A DNA stretch of 64,000 nucleotides from Deltaproteobacteria bacterium (GCA_021802645.1 JAJZRO010000002.1:4257-68256); one strand, 5' to 3'. Shown: positions 9,022 to 20,004, counted from the first letter of the stretch. Translations and numbers: made by a program. Notes: generated from the sequence alone by a model not told the origin.

Positions 9022-9531
9022 TTACAATTCTTTGAGGATGAAGTGGTCAAGCGGTTCTCGGTGCGACTGCTGGTCTCGCCGGTCGGGGTGACCGATGGCA
9101 ATCACCGCCATCAGATCGAGCCCGTCCGGGAGGCCGAGAAGCCGCCGGACGTTCTCTTTGTTGTTGCGAATCTGACCGAGCCAGACCGCGCCCAGGTCCA
9201 ACGCCTCGGCCGCCAGCAGCATGTTCTCGATGCAGGCGCCGGCGGCTTGATGATCCTTGACCTCGTCGTACATGCTGTCCCGGTCGAGGTAGACGGCGAT
9301 CAGTGCCGGGGCGGCCAGCACGATGTGGCCGTACTTGGTCTCCCCGGCCAGGGCGGCACGAAGGCCCCGGTCGGTCACGATCACGAAGCGCCAGGGTTGG
9401 TTGTTGAGGCCGGAGGGCGCCCAGATGCCGGCCTTGATGATTTCGTGCAGCAGGTCACGCCCTACCGGGTCGCCGGTAAAGGTGCGGATGCTGCGTCGTT
9501 GGTAGATGGCCGCGAGAATCGGTGAATCCAT
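9022..9531 (-). CDS. nitroreductase-family FMN-dependent oxidoreductase
   Basis: 169 aa, on the short side for the family. The N-terminal FMN-binding signature RRSIRTFTGDPV is followed by AGIWAPSGLNNQPWRFVIV and, later, the GAVWLGQIRNN segment and GHPD near the C-terminus. Members use FMN and NAD(P)H to reduce nitroaromatics, quinones or flavins; the natural substrate cannot be told from the sequence. It has its own strong promoter and a leader of about 40 bases, with no recognised regulator next to it. It lies 35 bases upstream of the lipoprotein gene and may share its transcript. Confidence 0.85.
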   Translation of the reverse strand: MDSPILAAIYQRRSIRTFTGDPVGRDLLHEIIKAGIWAPSGLNNQPWRFVIVTDRGLRAALAGETKYGHIVLAAPALIAVYLDRDSMYDEVKDHQAAGACIENMLLAAEALDLGAVWLGQIRNNKENVRRLLGLPDGLDLMAVIAIGHPDRRDQQSHREPLDHFILKEL

Positions 9532-9577
9532 AGGGACGATAACGCTGTCGATCTCTTCCGTTCCTGATTTAGCCCCA

Positions 9578-9607
9578 AGGATAGCCGTTCTTCGTCGGCT
9601 TTGTCAA
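9578..9607 (-). promoter_or_regulatory. sigma70-type promoter for the nitroreductase gene
   Basis: On the minus strand, a perfect TTGACA (9602-9607) is followed after 18 bases by TATCCT (9578-9583). It could drive the nitroreductase, lipoprotein and coaBC genes. Confidence 0.6.
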
Positions 9608-9678
9608 ATTATTTACCGTCTTCATGACGGTTGCCGCACCCTGGCGAATCTGTTAGAACGGGGCCAGGAGGTGCGCCG

Positions 9679-10518
9679 GTGACCAAGAATGCCCAGAGTG
9701 CGCCGCTGCCCGCGCTTGCGCCGGGCACGGCCCTGATCGATACCCATTGCCATCTCGATTTCCCCGACTATCAGGCCGATCTGGCGCAGGTCCTCGACCG
9801 TGCCCGTGAGGCCGGGGTCGCCCGGATCGTCACGGTGGGGATCGACCTGCCCACCTCGCGGGCGGCGGTCGAGCTGGCAGCGCGCCACCCGACCCTCTTC
9901 GCCACCGTGGGCGTGCATCCCCACCATGTGAAGGAACTCGCCGCGACGGATTATGCGCGGCTGCGCGAACTGGCCCGCCACCCCCGGGTGGTCGCGTACG
10001 GCGAGATCGGCCTCGACTATGTGAAGGATTATTCGCCGCCCGCCATGCAGCGGGAGCATTTTTCCCGGCAGGTGCGGTTGGCCGCCGACCTGGCCTTGCC
10101 ACTCGTCATCCATGACCGCGAGGCGCATGCCGACACCATGGCCATTCTGCGCGAGGCCATGCCGTTGCCGGCGGGCGGGGTGATGCACTGTTTCTCCGGC
10201 GATGCCGCCTTTGCCGAAGAGGTGCTGGCCCTGGGTTTTTATATCTCTATCCCCGGGGTGGTCACCTTTCCCAAGGCCGAGGCCATGCAGGAGGCGGTGC
10301 GCCAGGTGCCGCTGGAGCGCCTGCTGCTCGAAACCGACGGCCCGTTTCTCGCCCCGGTGCCGCGGCGCGGCAAGCGCAACGAGCCGCAGCTTCTCCTCCA
10401 TACCGCCCAGAAGGTGGCGGAATTGAAAGGGATTCCCCTCGATGAGGTGGCCCGCGCCACCACGGCCAATGCCGAGCGTTTGTTCCGGCTCAAGGAGAAA
10501 GGCCATGTCGATCGCTGA
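9679..10518 (+). CDS. TatD-family metal-dependent hydrolase
   Basis: 279 aa. The TIM-barrel metal ligands of the TatD group are present in order: DTHCHLDF, HPHHV, GEIGLDY, the VIHDREAH histidine, MHCFSG and LLLETDGPF. TatD proteins are metal-dependent nucleases, some acting as 3'-5' exonucleases or D-aminoacyl-tRNA-related hydrolases. I chose the GTG at 9679: AGGAGG lies seven bases upstream and the conserved region starts about 20 residues in. An in-frame TTG at 9631 would add residues without homology. The gene overlaps yggS by 14 bases, so the two form an operon. Confidence 0.92.
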   Translation: MTKNAQSAPLPALAPGTALIDTHCHLDFPDYQADLAQVLDRAREAGVARIVTVGIDLPTSRAAVELAARHPTLFATVGVHPHHVKELAATDYARLRELARHPRVVAYGEIGLDYVKDYSPPAMQREHFSRQVRLAADLALPLVIHDREAHADTMAILREAMPLPAGGVMHCFSGDAAFAEEVLALGFYISIPGVVTFPKAEAMQEAVRQVPLERLLLETDGPFLAPVPRRGKRNEPQLLLHTAQKVAELKGIPLDEVARATTANAERLFRLKEKGHVDR

Positions 10519-11194
10519 AAACCTTGAGCGGATTCGGGCACGGATGGCCGCGGCGGCGATGCGTGCCGGCCGTGCTCCCGAGAGCGTGGACCTGGTGGCG
10601 GTGTCGAAACACGTGCCGGCGGCGCGGATCGCCGAGGCAATGGCGGCCGGCCAACTCCTTTTTGGCGAGAATTACCTTCAGGAGGCGGCGGGAAAAATCG
10701 GCCAGCTCCCTTCCTCGCTCACATGGCACTGCATCGGTCATCTCCAGTCCAACAAGGCGAAGCTGGCCGCGGAACTCTTCCAGATGGTGGAAACTGTGGA
10801 CCGGCTCAAACTCGGCCGGATGCTTGCTCAGCACGCGGCTGAACTGGGCAGGGTGTTGTCGGTGCTGGTGCAGGTCAACGTTGGCCGCGAGCCGCAGAAG
10901 GCAGGGGTGTTACCCGAAGACGCCGCAGCGTTGTTGCGCGAACTGGCCCTACTGCCCCACCTTCAGGTCCGGGGGTTGATGACCATGCCGCCCTTTTTTG
11001 ACCAACCCGAGGCGGCCCGCCCGTATTTCCGGCAGTTGCGGCAATTGTCCGAAGAATTGAGCGGGCAGGGCTTGCTCGGGATTCATGGCCCGGTCGAACT
11101 CTCCATGGGCATGTCCGGTGATTTTGAGGTGGCCATCGAAGAGGGCGCCACCCTGGTCCGGGTCGGCACCGCCTTGTTCGGCGTCCGGAGTTAG
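10505..11194 (+). CDS. yggS: PLP homeostasis protein, YggS/PROSC family
   Basis: 229 aa, a single alanine-racemase-like barrel. The PLP-binding lysine is K35 in LVAVSKHVP. Other family signatures are LFGENYLQE, WHCIGHLQSNK, the VQVNVGREPQKAG segment, LRGLMTMPP-like text (VRGLMTMPPF) and LSMGMSGDFEVAIEEG, with VRVGTALFG at the end. The protein binds and buffers pyridoxal phosphate and has no known catalysis. The ATG lies inside the 3' end of the tatD gene, with AAGGAGAA just upstream. It converges with the EIIA gene and overlaps it by four bases. Confidence 0.93.
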   Translation: MSIAENLERIRARMAAAAMRAGRAPESVDLVAVSKHVPAARIAEAMAAGQLLFGENYLQEAAGKIGQLPSSLTWHCIGHLQSNKAKLAAELFQMVETVDRLKLGRMLAQHAAELGRVLSVLVQVNVGREPQKAGVLPEDAAALLRELALLPHLQVRGLMTMPPFFDQPEAARPYFRQLRQLSEELSGQGLLGIHGPVELSMGMSGDFEVAIEEGATLVRVGTALFGVRS

Positions 11195-11646
11195 CCGGTT
11201 TTTCCCGGCAGGAGTTGGATGGCGTTGCGGCTGCGTTGCAGCAGCTCCTCGGCTGCGGCAGCAACCGGGACGCAGTCGAGGCTCGCGGCCTTGAGCAGCA
11301 TGGGCAGGTTCACCCCGGCGACAACGACTCCTTTCCGGCCGACCAGTACCTCCTGAGCCACATTGCTGCTGGTACCCCCTAGGAGATCGGTGAGAATCAA
11401 TACCCCGTCGCCACGATCCACCGCCATTACCGCCGTAAGCAGCGCGGCGCGGAGGCGCTCCCGGCGGTCGGCAAAAGGGCGCTCCCCAGTTGGCGCCGGT
11501 CGCATCTCGTCCATGAAGGGAATTGCCACCGCCCGGAACGTGTCGAGTTCTTTGCCGAGAATGTAACGCGTCACCCGCAGCAGTTCCTCGCCCAACTTTC
11601 CGTGGGTGGCGACGACAACGCCGATTCGACCAGGGTCTGCCGCCAT
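11191..11646 (-). CDS. PTS EIIA component, mannose (EIIA-Man) family
   Basis: 151 aa, one EIIA(Man) domain. The phosphorylated histidine is H15 in VVVATHGKLGEELL. LILTDLLGGTSSN and VVAGVNLPMLLKA are the other family motifs. No EIIB, EIIC or EIID gene lies nearby, so this is probably a regulatory rather than a transport PTS protein, as is usual in Deltaproteobacteria with few sugar transporters. It is the last gene of an apparent operon, 13 bases after the FHA-cyclase gene and in the same direction. That link suggests phosphorylation-dependent control of cyclic nucleotide synthesis, which is inference only. Confidence 0.85.
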   Translation of the reverse strand: MAADPGRIGVVVATHGKLGEELLRVTRYILGKELDTFRAVAIPFMDEMRPAPTGERPFADRRERLRAALLTAVMAVDRGDGVLILTDLLGGTSSNVAQEVLVGRKGVVVAGVNLPMLLKAASLDCVPVAAAAEELLQRSRNAIQLLPGKTG

Positions 11647-11659
11647 GACGTCCGTGAAA

Positions 11660-12649
11660 TCAGCCTGGGCCAGCGCTCAGGTGCTGAAGATAGGCGCCGA
11701 GATTTTTGAAGCTGCAACCGTAGCTCGGAACCGGCTCGCTTTTGCCCTTGACCGTAAAGCGGTAGGGGGTGAAGTAGGGAGGCAAGTCGGTAAGGTGGGC
11801 GGCGGCCTCCTCGCCCATGATGAGGTCGAGTCCCTCTTGGGCGCTGGTCTGGGCTTCGAGCCGGAAGGCAACGTTGACCACGTCACCGACCACGGTGAAG
11901 TCGCGTTTGCCGTTGACACCGATATTGCCGAGCATGGCCTTGCCGGTGTTGAGTGCCGCGCCGATCCGCAGTGGCCAGGGGAGTTCCGGCACGTTTTTTT
12001 TCAGGCCATAGGTGAAGGCGGCAATGGCGAGCGCGGTGCGGAGCGCCTGGTGGATCGCGTGGGTCGGCCCTCCCGCCCCGGCCCAGAGGGCCATGACCGC
12101 GTCGCCGATGAACTTGTCCACCATGCCTTCGTGGCGGGTGACGATCTGGCTCACCCCGGCGGTCCAGGACTGGAGCAGGGCGGAGACCTTGTGGTCGCCC
12201 AGGCGTTCGGAAAGCGTGGTATAGTCATGGATGTCGCAGATGAGGATGGTGACCGTCTCCTGCTCGACAAAGGCCACGGTGCGGTCTTCCGGTGCGCCAT
12301 AGACCGTGGCGCTGGCCGATTTTTCCTCGCCGACCTGGCGAAAGAGCAGCGCCGTCTTGCCGATGGTGATGCGGTCGTCGGGGTGGAGGTGGGTGGGGGT
12401 CAGGACACGGCGGCCATTGATCATGGTGCCGTTGGCGCTGCCGAGATCAATGAGGTTGTGGCGGCCGTTCATTTCCACCTGGATCATGGCGTGTTTGCGC
12501 GAGACCCAGGAAAAGGGAAGCAGGATGTCGTTGCCCTTTTCCCGGCCGATGGTGTAAGTGGCCTCGGCATTGAGTTGCCACTCCTGCTGGGGGGCAGCGG
12601 CGCTGTCCAGCAGGACGAGGGTGGCGGTGGAGCCGGCCGGTTGCGCCAT
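11660..12649 (-). CDS. FHA domain - class III adenylate/guanylate cyclase
   Basis: 329 aa, cytoplasmic, no membrane segment. An FHA domain covers about residues 25-110 (YTIGREKGNDI, WVSRKHAMI, LGSANGTMING), which binds phosphothreonine peptides. A class III cyclase domain covers about 130-315. The metal-binding aspartates lie in LICDIHDYTTLS and KFIGDAVMALW, and the transition-state Asn and Arg in VVNVAFRLEA, so it should be catalytically active. ATP versus GTP preference cannot be settled by eye. It starts two bases after the stop of the selenoprotein gene and is followed by the EIIA gene. AAGG lies about 11 bases upstream of the ATG. Confidence 0.88.
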   Translation of the reverse strand: MAQPAGSTATLVLLDSAAAPQQEWQLNAEATYTIGREKGNDILLPFSWVSRKHAMIQVEMNGRHNLIDLGSANGTMINGRRVLTPTHLHPDDRITIGKTALLFRQVGEEKSASATVYGAPEDRTVAFVEQETVTILICDIHDYTTLSERLGDHKVSALLQSWTAGVSQIVTRHEGMVDKFIGDAVMALWAGAGGPTHAIHQALRTALAIAAFTYGLKKNVPELPWPLRIGAALNTGKAMLGNIGVNGKRDFTVVGDVVNVAFRLEAQTSAQEGLDLIMGEEAAAHLTDLPPYFTPYRFTVKGKSEPVPSYGCSFKNLGAYLQHLSAGPG

Positions 12650-12651
12650 TG

Positions 12652-12873
12652 CTATCGCGCCTTGAGCAGCCCGATTATTTCATCGGGTTCCGGGAAGCGT
12701 TTTTCCTGGTGCTTGGAGAAAAGCAACCTGCCATCCACGCTGATGTCGTAGATGCCGCCACTGCCGGCGATCAGCTCTACGGCGGCCTTGAATTCCTTTT
12801 TGATCGCGTCCTCCAGCCTGGAGGCACGGGGCAGATAATTTCACTGGGTGCAGTAGGTAATAGTGACCTTCAT
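12652..12873 (-). CDS. SelW-like selenoprotein (Rdx family), in-frame UGA encodes selenocysteine
   Basis: 73 aa when the TGA at 12841-12843 is read as selenocysteine. The start is MKVTITYCTQ, then Sec11, then NYLPRASRLEDAI. This gives the C-x-x-U redox motif (C8, U11) at the end of the first beta strand, as in the thioredoxin-like Rdx family (SelW, SelT, SelH). The C-terminal half has the family pattern: GIYDISVDGRLLFSKHQEKR and FPEPDEII. AGGAG lies eight bases before the ATG, and the frame runs on after the TGA to TAG. A hairpin starts 12 bases after the UGA. The gene is two bases upstream of the cyclase gene. Selenoproteins of this family are thought to be thiol redox proteins; the partner is unknown. 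Confidence 0.9.
12805..12828 (-). promoter_or_regulatory. SECIS-like hairpin downstream of the UGA codon
   Basis: On the minus strand, CGTG plus CCTCCA pair with TGGAGG plus CGCG around a GGC loop, leaving one bulged A. It begins 12 bases after the UGA, inside the coding region, where bacterial SECIS elements recruit SelB. Confidence 0.65.
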
Positions 12874-13015
12874 GGAAATCTCCTTGCGCTTGTCGATCGT
12901 TCCGGGGACATTGCAGGCAGTGGCGGGCGCGCCCATCGCACTGTTCGTCTCACTATACCAGAAAGAGTCGAGCGGGCGCCAGCGGTTGGTGGCTGCTTTT
13001 TAAGGAAAGGATGGA

Positions 13016-14824
13016 ATGGCGGTGCGGATGGAGCGGACTGACGGGGAGCGGTTGTTGCCGGCGACTGCCGCCGAGATGGCGGAACAGGGCTGGGAGGCGG
13101 CGGATGTGGTGCTGGTCACCGGTGATGCGTATATCGATCATCCCTCCTTCGGCGTGGCCCTGATCGGCCGCTGGCTTACCGCCCACGGTTTTCGGGTGGC
13201 GATTCTGGCCCAGCCGCGTCACGACCGGCCGGACGATTTTCGTCGCTTCGGCCGGCCCCGCCTTTTTTTCGGGATCACCGCCGGCAACCTCGATTCCATT
13301 GTGGCCAACTACACCGGCAACGCCAAGGTCCGCGATCGCGACGACTACTCGCCGGCAGGCAACCCCTATTTCGGCGAGACGGCGGAGAAAAAGGCGCGGC
13401 GCCGACCGGATCGCGCCACCATTGTCTATGCCAACCTGGCCCGGGCCGCCTTTCCCGGAGCGCCGGTGATTCTCGGCGGCCTGGAGGCCTCGCTCCGGCG
13501 CTTTGCCCACTACGATTATCAGCAACAGAAGTTGCGCGCCTCGGTGCTGGCCGACGCCAAGGCCGATCTCCTCGTCTACGGCATGGGCGAACGGGCCGTG
13601 CTCGAAATCGCCCGGCGACTGGCGGCGGGGGAAGGGTTGGCCGGCATCGCCGGCACCTGCGAACGGCTGACCGACCGGGAACTGGCCAGCCGCCCGTGGT
13701 CCGAGCCGCCGCTGACCTTGCCCTCCTCCGCCGAGGTGGTGGCCGATGGGGCGCGGTTCCTGGCGGCGGAATTGGCCATCGACCGCCATGCCCGCTCCGG
13801 CAGCGACCAGATCGTACTGCAACGGCAGCAGGCGGTGTGGGTGGTGCAGTATCCTCCGGCCGCGCCGCTGTCGTCCGGCGAGCTTGACCGGCTATATGCC
13901 TTGCCCTTCACCAGGCGGCCGCATCCAACCAGCGGCGACGTCCCGGCCTTCCGGATGATCCGTGACTCGGTCACCATTGTCCGCGGCTGTTGCGGCAACT
14001 GCTCCTTCTGCGCCATCGCCCGCCACCAGGGGGCAACGATGGTGAGCCGCAGCAAGACCGCCATTCTCGCCGAGGTGCGCGCCCTGGCCGCGGCTCCGGA
14101 TTTCGGCGGCACCGTGAGCGACCTCGGCGGCCCAACCGCCAATCTCTTCGCGACCTCGTGCGTCAGCCCCGCGCCCTGCCGGCGCCACGATTGTCTTTAT
14201 CCCAAGGTCTGCCGCCATCTGGCCATCGACGAGCAGCTCTTCTGCGATCTGCTGGCCGAGGCCGCAGCCATTCCGGGGGTGCGCCACCTCTTTGTCTCTT
14301 CCGGCCTACGCATGGAACTCCTGCTGCGGACCCCGAAATTGTTGCAGGCCCTGGTGGCGCACCACACACCCGGCGCCCTCAAAATCGCGCCGGAACACAC
14401 CGACCCCGAGGTGTTGCGGCTCATGCACAAACCCGGTCCCGAGGTGTTGGAGCGGTTTCTGGCAATGGTGCGCGAGCTGGCGGCTGAAAGTGGCAAACGG
14501 ATGGCGGTGAACCCGTATCTGATCGCCGCCCATCCCGGTTGCACCCTCCGCCATATGGAGCAACTGGCCCGCGATCTCGCGCGTCTCGACCTGCCGGTCC
14601 GCCAGTTTCAGGATTTTACCCCGACGCCTGGCACCATTGCCACGGCCATGTACGTGAGCGGCCTTGATCGCGAAACAAACCAGCCTCTCTTCGTGGCAAA
14701 AGGGGCGCACGAACGCGCGGCCCAGCGGGCGCGGCTCGAAGCGGCCATGCCGGCATCCCGCCGATTCGCGGGGGGGAAAACCGGTTCCCGGCCAGCGGGG
14801 GCCGGCGGCAAGCGTCGGCGCTAA
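13016..14824 (+). CDS. YgiQ-family radical SAM protein
   Basis: 602 aa. The N-terminal part (about 25-300) is the YgiQ cobalamin-binding-like domain, with VLVTGDAYIDHPSFG, GITAGNLDSIV and LGGLEASLRRFAHYDY. The radical SAM domain starts at about 315 with the [4Fe-4S] cysteines C325, C329 and C332 in RGCCGNCSFC. Further on are APCRRHDCLYP, FVSSGLRMEL and KIAPEHTDPEVLRLMHKP. The C-terminus is a basic tail. The reaction of YgiQ proteins is not established. AAGGAAAGG lies five bases before the ATG. The gene stands alone, divergent from the selenoprotein operon. Confidence 0.9.
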   Translation: MAVRMERTDGERLLPATAAEMAEQGWEAADVVLVTGDAYIDHPSFGVALIGRWLTAHGFRVAILAQPRHDRPDDFRRFGRPRLFFGITAGNLDSIVANYTGNAKVRDRDDYSPAGNPYFGETAEKKARRRPDRATIVYANLARAAFPGAPVILGGLEASLRRFAHYDYQQQKLRASVLADAKADLLVYGMGERAVLEIARRLAAGEGLAGIAGTCERLTDRELASRPWSEPPLTLPSSAEVVADGARFLAAELAIDRHARSGSDQIVLQRQQAVWVVQYPPAAPLSSGELDRLYALPFTRRPHPTSGDVPAFRMIRDSVTIVRGCCGNCSFCAIARHQGATMVSRSKTAILAEVRALAAAPDFGGTVSDLGGPTANLFATSCVSPAPCRRHDCLYPKVCRHLAIDEQLFCDLLAEAAAIPGVRHLFVSSGLRMELLLRTPKLLQALVAHHTPGALKIAPEHTDPEVLRLMHKPGPEVLERFLAMVRELAAESGKRMAVNPYLIAAHPGCTLRHMEQLARDLARLDLPVRQFQDFTPTPGTIATAMYVSGLDRETNQPLFVAKGAHERAAQRARLEAAMPASRRFAGGKTGSRPAGAGGKRRR

Positions 14825-14847
14825 TGCATGTCGGGTGTGCTTTCTTC

Positions 14848-14877
14848 TTGACAGCGGGAGCCGCCATTAACGATACT
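14848..14877 (+). promoter_or_regulatory. sigma70-type promoter for the PII-like gene
   Basis: Perfect TTGACA (14848-14853), 18-base spacer, GATACT (14872-14877; four of six). It lies 68 bases before the PII-like start codon. Confidence 0.5.
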
Positions 14878-14944
14878 AAGCCTGTTTGCGATAACCATAG
14901 CGGTCGGGGTTGCGTCCAGGCGCCCCGTAAATGAGGGAGGGTGT

Positions 14945-15259
14945 ATGGGAGACGCGGCCAGTCCGAATCTGATTACCTGCATCGTGCAGCGCGGCGAAGC
15001 CACCAAGGTGGTAGATGCCGCCATCGCGGCCGGGGCCGAGGGCGCCACCATCTATTATGGCCGGGGTACCGGCGTGCGGCAGAAGCTTGGTTTTGCCGGT
15101 CACTTCATTCGTGGGCAAAAAGAGATCATCCTCATCGTGACCAAGGTGGAGCAGACCGACGCGGTCTTTGCCGCCGTGGTCAATGCCGCCAATCTGGAAA
15201 AAAGAGGGCAGGGTTTTGCCTTCCTGCACAAACTTGATCGCGCCATCGGCTTTCTGTAG
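14945..15259 (+). CDS. PII-type signalling protein with divergent T-loop
   Basis: 104 aa, one PII (GlnB-like) fold: LITCIVQRGEATKVVDAA, the IYYGRGTG loop base, then EIILIVTKVEQTDAVFAAV. Canonical PII proteins have a long T-loop with a uridylylated tyrosine and a KGHTELYRG-type motif. Here the loop is short and reads GVRQKLGFAG, with no such tyrosine, and it ends GFAFLHKLDRAIGFL. It resembles the PII variants found beside membrane transport proteins rather than beside glnA or amtB. A GAGGGAGGG site lies just before the ATG. The next gene, 43 bases on, codes for a small membrane protein that may be its partner. Confidence 0.75.
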   Translation: MGDAASPNLITCIVQRGEATKVVDAAIAAGAEGATIYYGRGTGVRQKLGFAGHFIRGQKEIILIVTKVEQTDAVFAAVVNAANLEKRGQGFAFLHKLDRAIGFL

Positions 15260-15302
15260 GATTGATGAGCCAATGCCTCGACAGGCGGTGGGATAAGGGA
15301 AG

Positions 15303-15779
15303 ATGTATAGCCTTGGGTTGATAGGGCTGCTTTGGTTGGCCGCCCATTTCGTCTACAGGGTGGATTTTGCCCCGTTGGCCGACGATTTGGCCGCGTTTGT
15401 GGCGGCCCATTCCACCACCGTGCTTATGTATGGCGGGTTCGGCGCCGTGGCGCTGCCGGTGATTTCCCTCCTGTGCCGGGCTCTCGGCGGCTACGCCATG
15501 ATGTACCTGCTGGACAAATGCAGCCTCTGGCTGACCCAACTGCTGGTGGCCCTCATCTCGTTTGCGGCGGTGGTTTTCTGGTTCGAGACGGGGGTGAACC
15601 TCTGGGCCATGTTCGGACCGCTGGGTCTGTTGCCTTTTTTGCTGTTGGTCAGCGCCGCCGCCAGTCTCAAGCTTTTCGACTTCAATTACCCCATCAAGGA
15701 AACGCTCACCACAAGTCTCTGTCTGGCCGGGCTTTCCTGGCTCATCATCTGGAGTTCCCACTTTTTCGTCAATGGTTGA
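15303..15779 (+). CDS. small integral membrane protein, unknown function
   Basis: 158 aa with about four to five hydrophobic segments (roughly 1-17, 38-55, 75-100, 103-122 and 136-155). Short loops contain single charged residues, for example FDFNYPIKET between the last two. No family motif is recognisable. AAGGGAAG lies close to the ATG. It follows the PII-like gene by 43 bases in the same direction, so co-transcription is likely, and the membrane protein may be a regulated target. This pairing is inference. Confidence 0.6.
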   Translation: MYSLGLIGLLWLAAHFVYRVDFAPLADDLAAFVAAHSTTVLMYGGFGAVALPVISLLCRALGGYAMMYLLDKCSLWLTQLLVALISFAAVVFWFETGVNLWAMFGPLGLLPFLLLVSAAASLKLFDFNYPIKETLTTSLCLAGLSWLIIWSSHFFVNG

Positions 15780-15876
15780 GCGGGTTGCCTCGCAAGTTCC
15801 GCCTTTTCCATCACGACTGACCAAGGGTGGCTTACTGCCTTTGAGATGGTGTTCCCTGTTGCCGGCACTTTAGTTG

Positions 15877-16137
15877 TTAGTTGCAGATGCAGCGTGCGGT
15901 CGTTTCATCACCATCGCAATAGGCGCTTTCCCCGGCTTTGCAGGAAACCGAACAGGATTTCTTCCCGTCTGAGCTTGTGGCGCTACAATGGGTTACGCCA
16001 GCGGATTTTGTGGTGCTTCTGTGTGTTCTGGCCTTTTTGGGCGAGCCATTGCGTATCCGCAGTGTTTGCGCCGAGGCAACGCCGCTGCTCAGGACGAGCA
16101 AGACCGTCAGGCATACCAGCATCAGGTTTTTTCGCAT
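15877..16137 (-). CDS. small secreted cysteine-rich protein, hypothetical
   Basis: 86 aa. Residues 1-23 are a signal peptide ending GVASA. The mature part begins with a basic stretch (RIRNGSPKKARTHRS) and then has six cysteines within the last 37 residues (pattern C-x11-C-x3-C-x7-C-x9-C-x-C, ending CICN). This suggests a disulfide-bonded periplasmic or secreted mini-protein. GGAG lies seven bases before the ATG at 16137. It is not linked to the neighbours by spacing. I do not recognise a family. Confidence 0.6.
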   Translation of the reverse strand: MRKNLMLVCLTVLLVLSSGVASAQTLRIRNGSPKKARTHRSTTKSAGVTHCSATSSDGKKSCSVSCKAGESAYCDGDETTARCICN

Positions 16138-16283
16138 GGTCAGTCTCCGTGGCAAGGATTTCCGGATACGATCATAGCCTTTGTATCCTGACCAATACTT
16201 TCCCGGCAAGCAAAAAAATGATCTAAACCTGGAGCCCTAACCATCCATGCGGGTGTGAATCTGGTGTTGCCGATGCGGCAGGC

Positions 16284-18955
<2,672 letters not shown>

Positions 18956-18959
<4 letters not shown>

Positions 18960-19996
18960 TTTACGCTCCACGGTTTGGGAAGAAAGATCTGCTCGTACAA
19001 TTCCAGGGCGTAGCGATCGGTCATGCCGGCGATGAAGTCGCACACCATGCGCTCGCGCGGGGTGTCGGCCTCGTAATCAATGACCCCTTCCCAGTAGTCA
19101 TCGTGGGTCATGAAGTAGCCGAAGAGTTCGCGCATCACCTTCTTGGCCTTGATGAAATCGGCGTGCACCTGGTAGTTTTCATAGACATGTTCGTAGAGAA
19201 AGGCGCGCAGTTCGGTGATGCCGGCCAGGACCTCCGGACTCATGGCGAGTTTCTCGCCGCCGTTGGCGAGGGTTGTGATCACCAGGTCGCGGACCATGGA
19301 GCCGATGCGTTCGGAGTGGTCGATGCCGAAGAGGCGGCGTAGGTGGCCGGGGATCTGCGTTTCGCTCAACACTCCGGCGCGCACCGCGTCGTCGAGATCG
19401 TGGTTCACATAGGCGATGATGTCTGCCACCCGCACCACTCGTCCCTCCATGGTGGCCGGGAGTTCGGAGAGGTCCTCGGGCAGGATTTCCTTGCGTCCCT
19501 TGGAGTGGCGGGCGATGCCGTCCCGCACCTCGTGGGTGAGATTGAGGCCGCTGCCTTTTTTTTCGAGGAGGTCCACCACCCGCAGGCTCTGGAGGTAGTG
19601 GTGGAATCCTTCGGGGTAGAGTTCGTTCAGCACCGCCTCGCCGGCATGGCCGAACGGGGTATGGCCGAGGTCATGGCCCAGGGCGATGGCCTCGGTGAGG
19701 TGGCCATTGAGCCGCAGGGCCACCGAGATGGTGCGCGCGATCTGGCTGACTTCGAGCACATGGGTGAGCCGGGTGCGGTAGTGGTCGCCGGTCGGCGCCA
19801 GAAAGACCTGGGTCTTGTGCTTCAAGCGCCGGAAGGCCTTGCAGTGGATGATGCGGTCGCGGTCGCGCTGGAAGGCGACCCGAATGGTGCATTCCTCTTC
19901 GGGCCGCAGGCGGCCCTTGCTGTTGCGGCTCAAAGCCGCATAGGGCGCCAGGCTGGCGGCCTCCCGTTCCTCGATCTGTTCGCGAATGGATATCAT
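18956..19996 (-). CDS. dgt: deoxyguanosinetriphosphate triphosphohydrolase-like protein (dNTPase)
   Basis: 346 aa, the length of the shorter dGTPase-like subfamily. The HD metal site is complete: [15 protein letters not shown], the [14 protein letters not shown] centre, and the later [16 protein letters not shown] aspartate. HD dNTPases cleave dNTPs to deoxynucleosides and triphosphate, controlling dNTP pools. The chosen ATG at 19996 begins the conserved [11 protein letters not shown] segment but has no good ribosome binding site. A short upstream frame with a strong site ends nine bases before it. dgt and valS overlap by four bases. A promoter 200 bases upstream gives a long leader. Confidence 0.93.
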
Positions 19997-20004
19997 GGTG
20001 TGCG

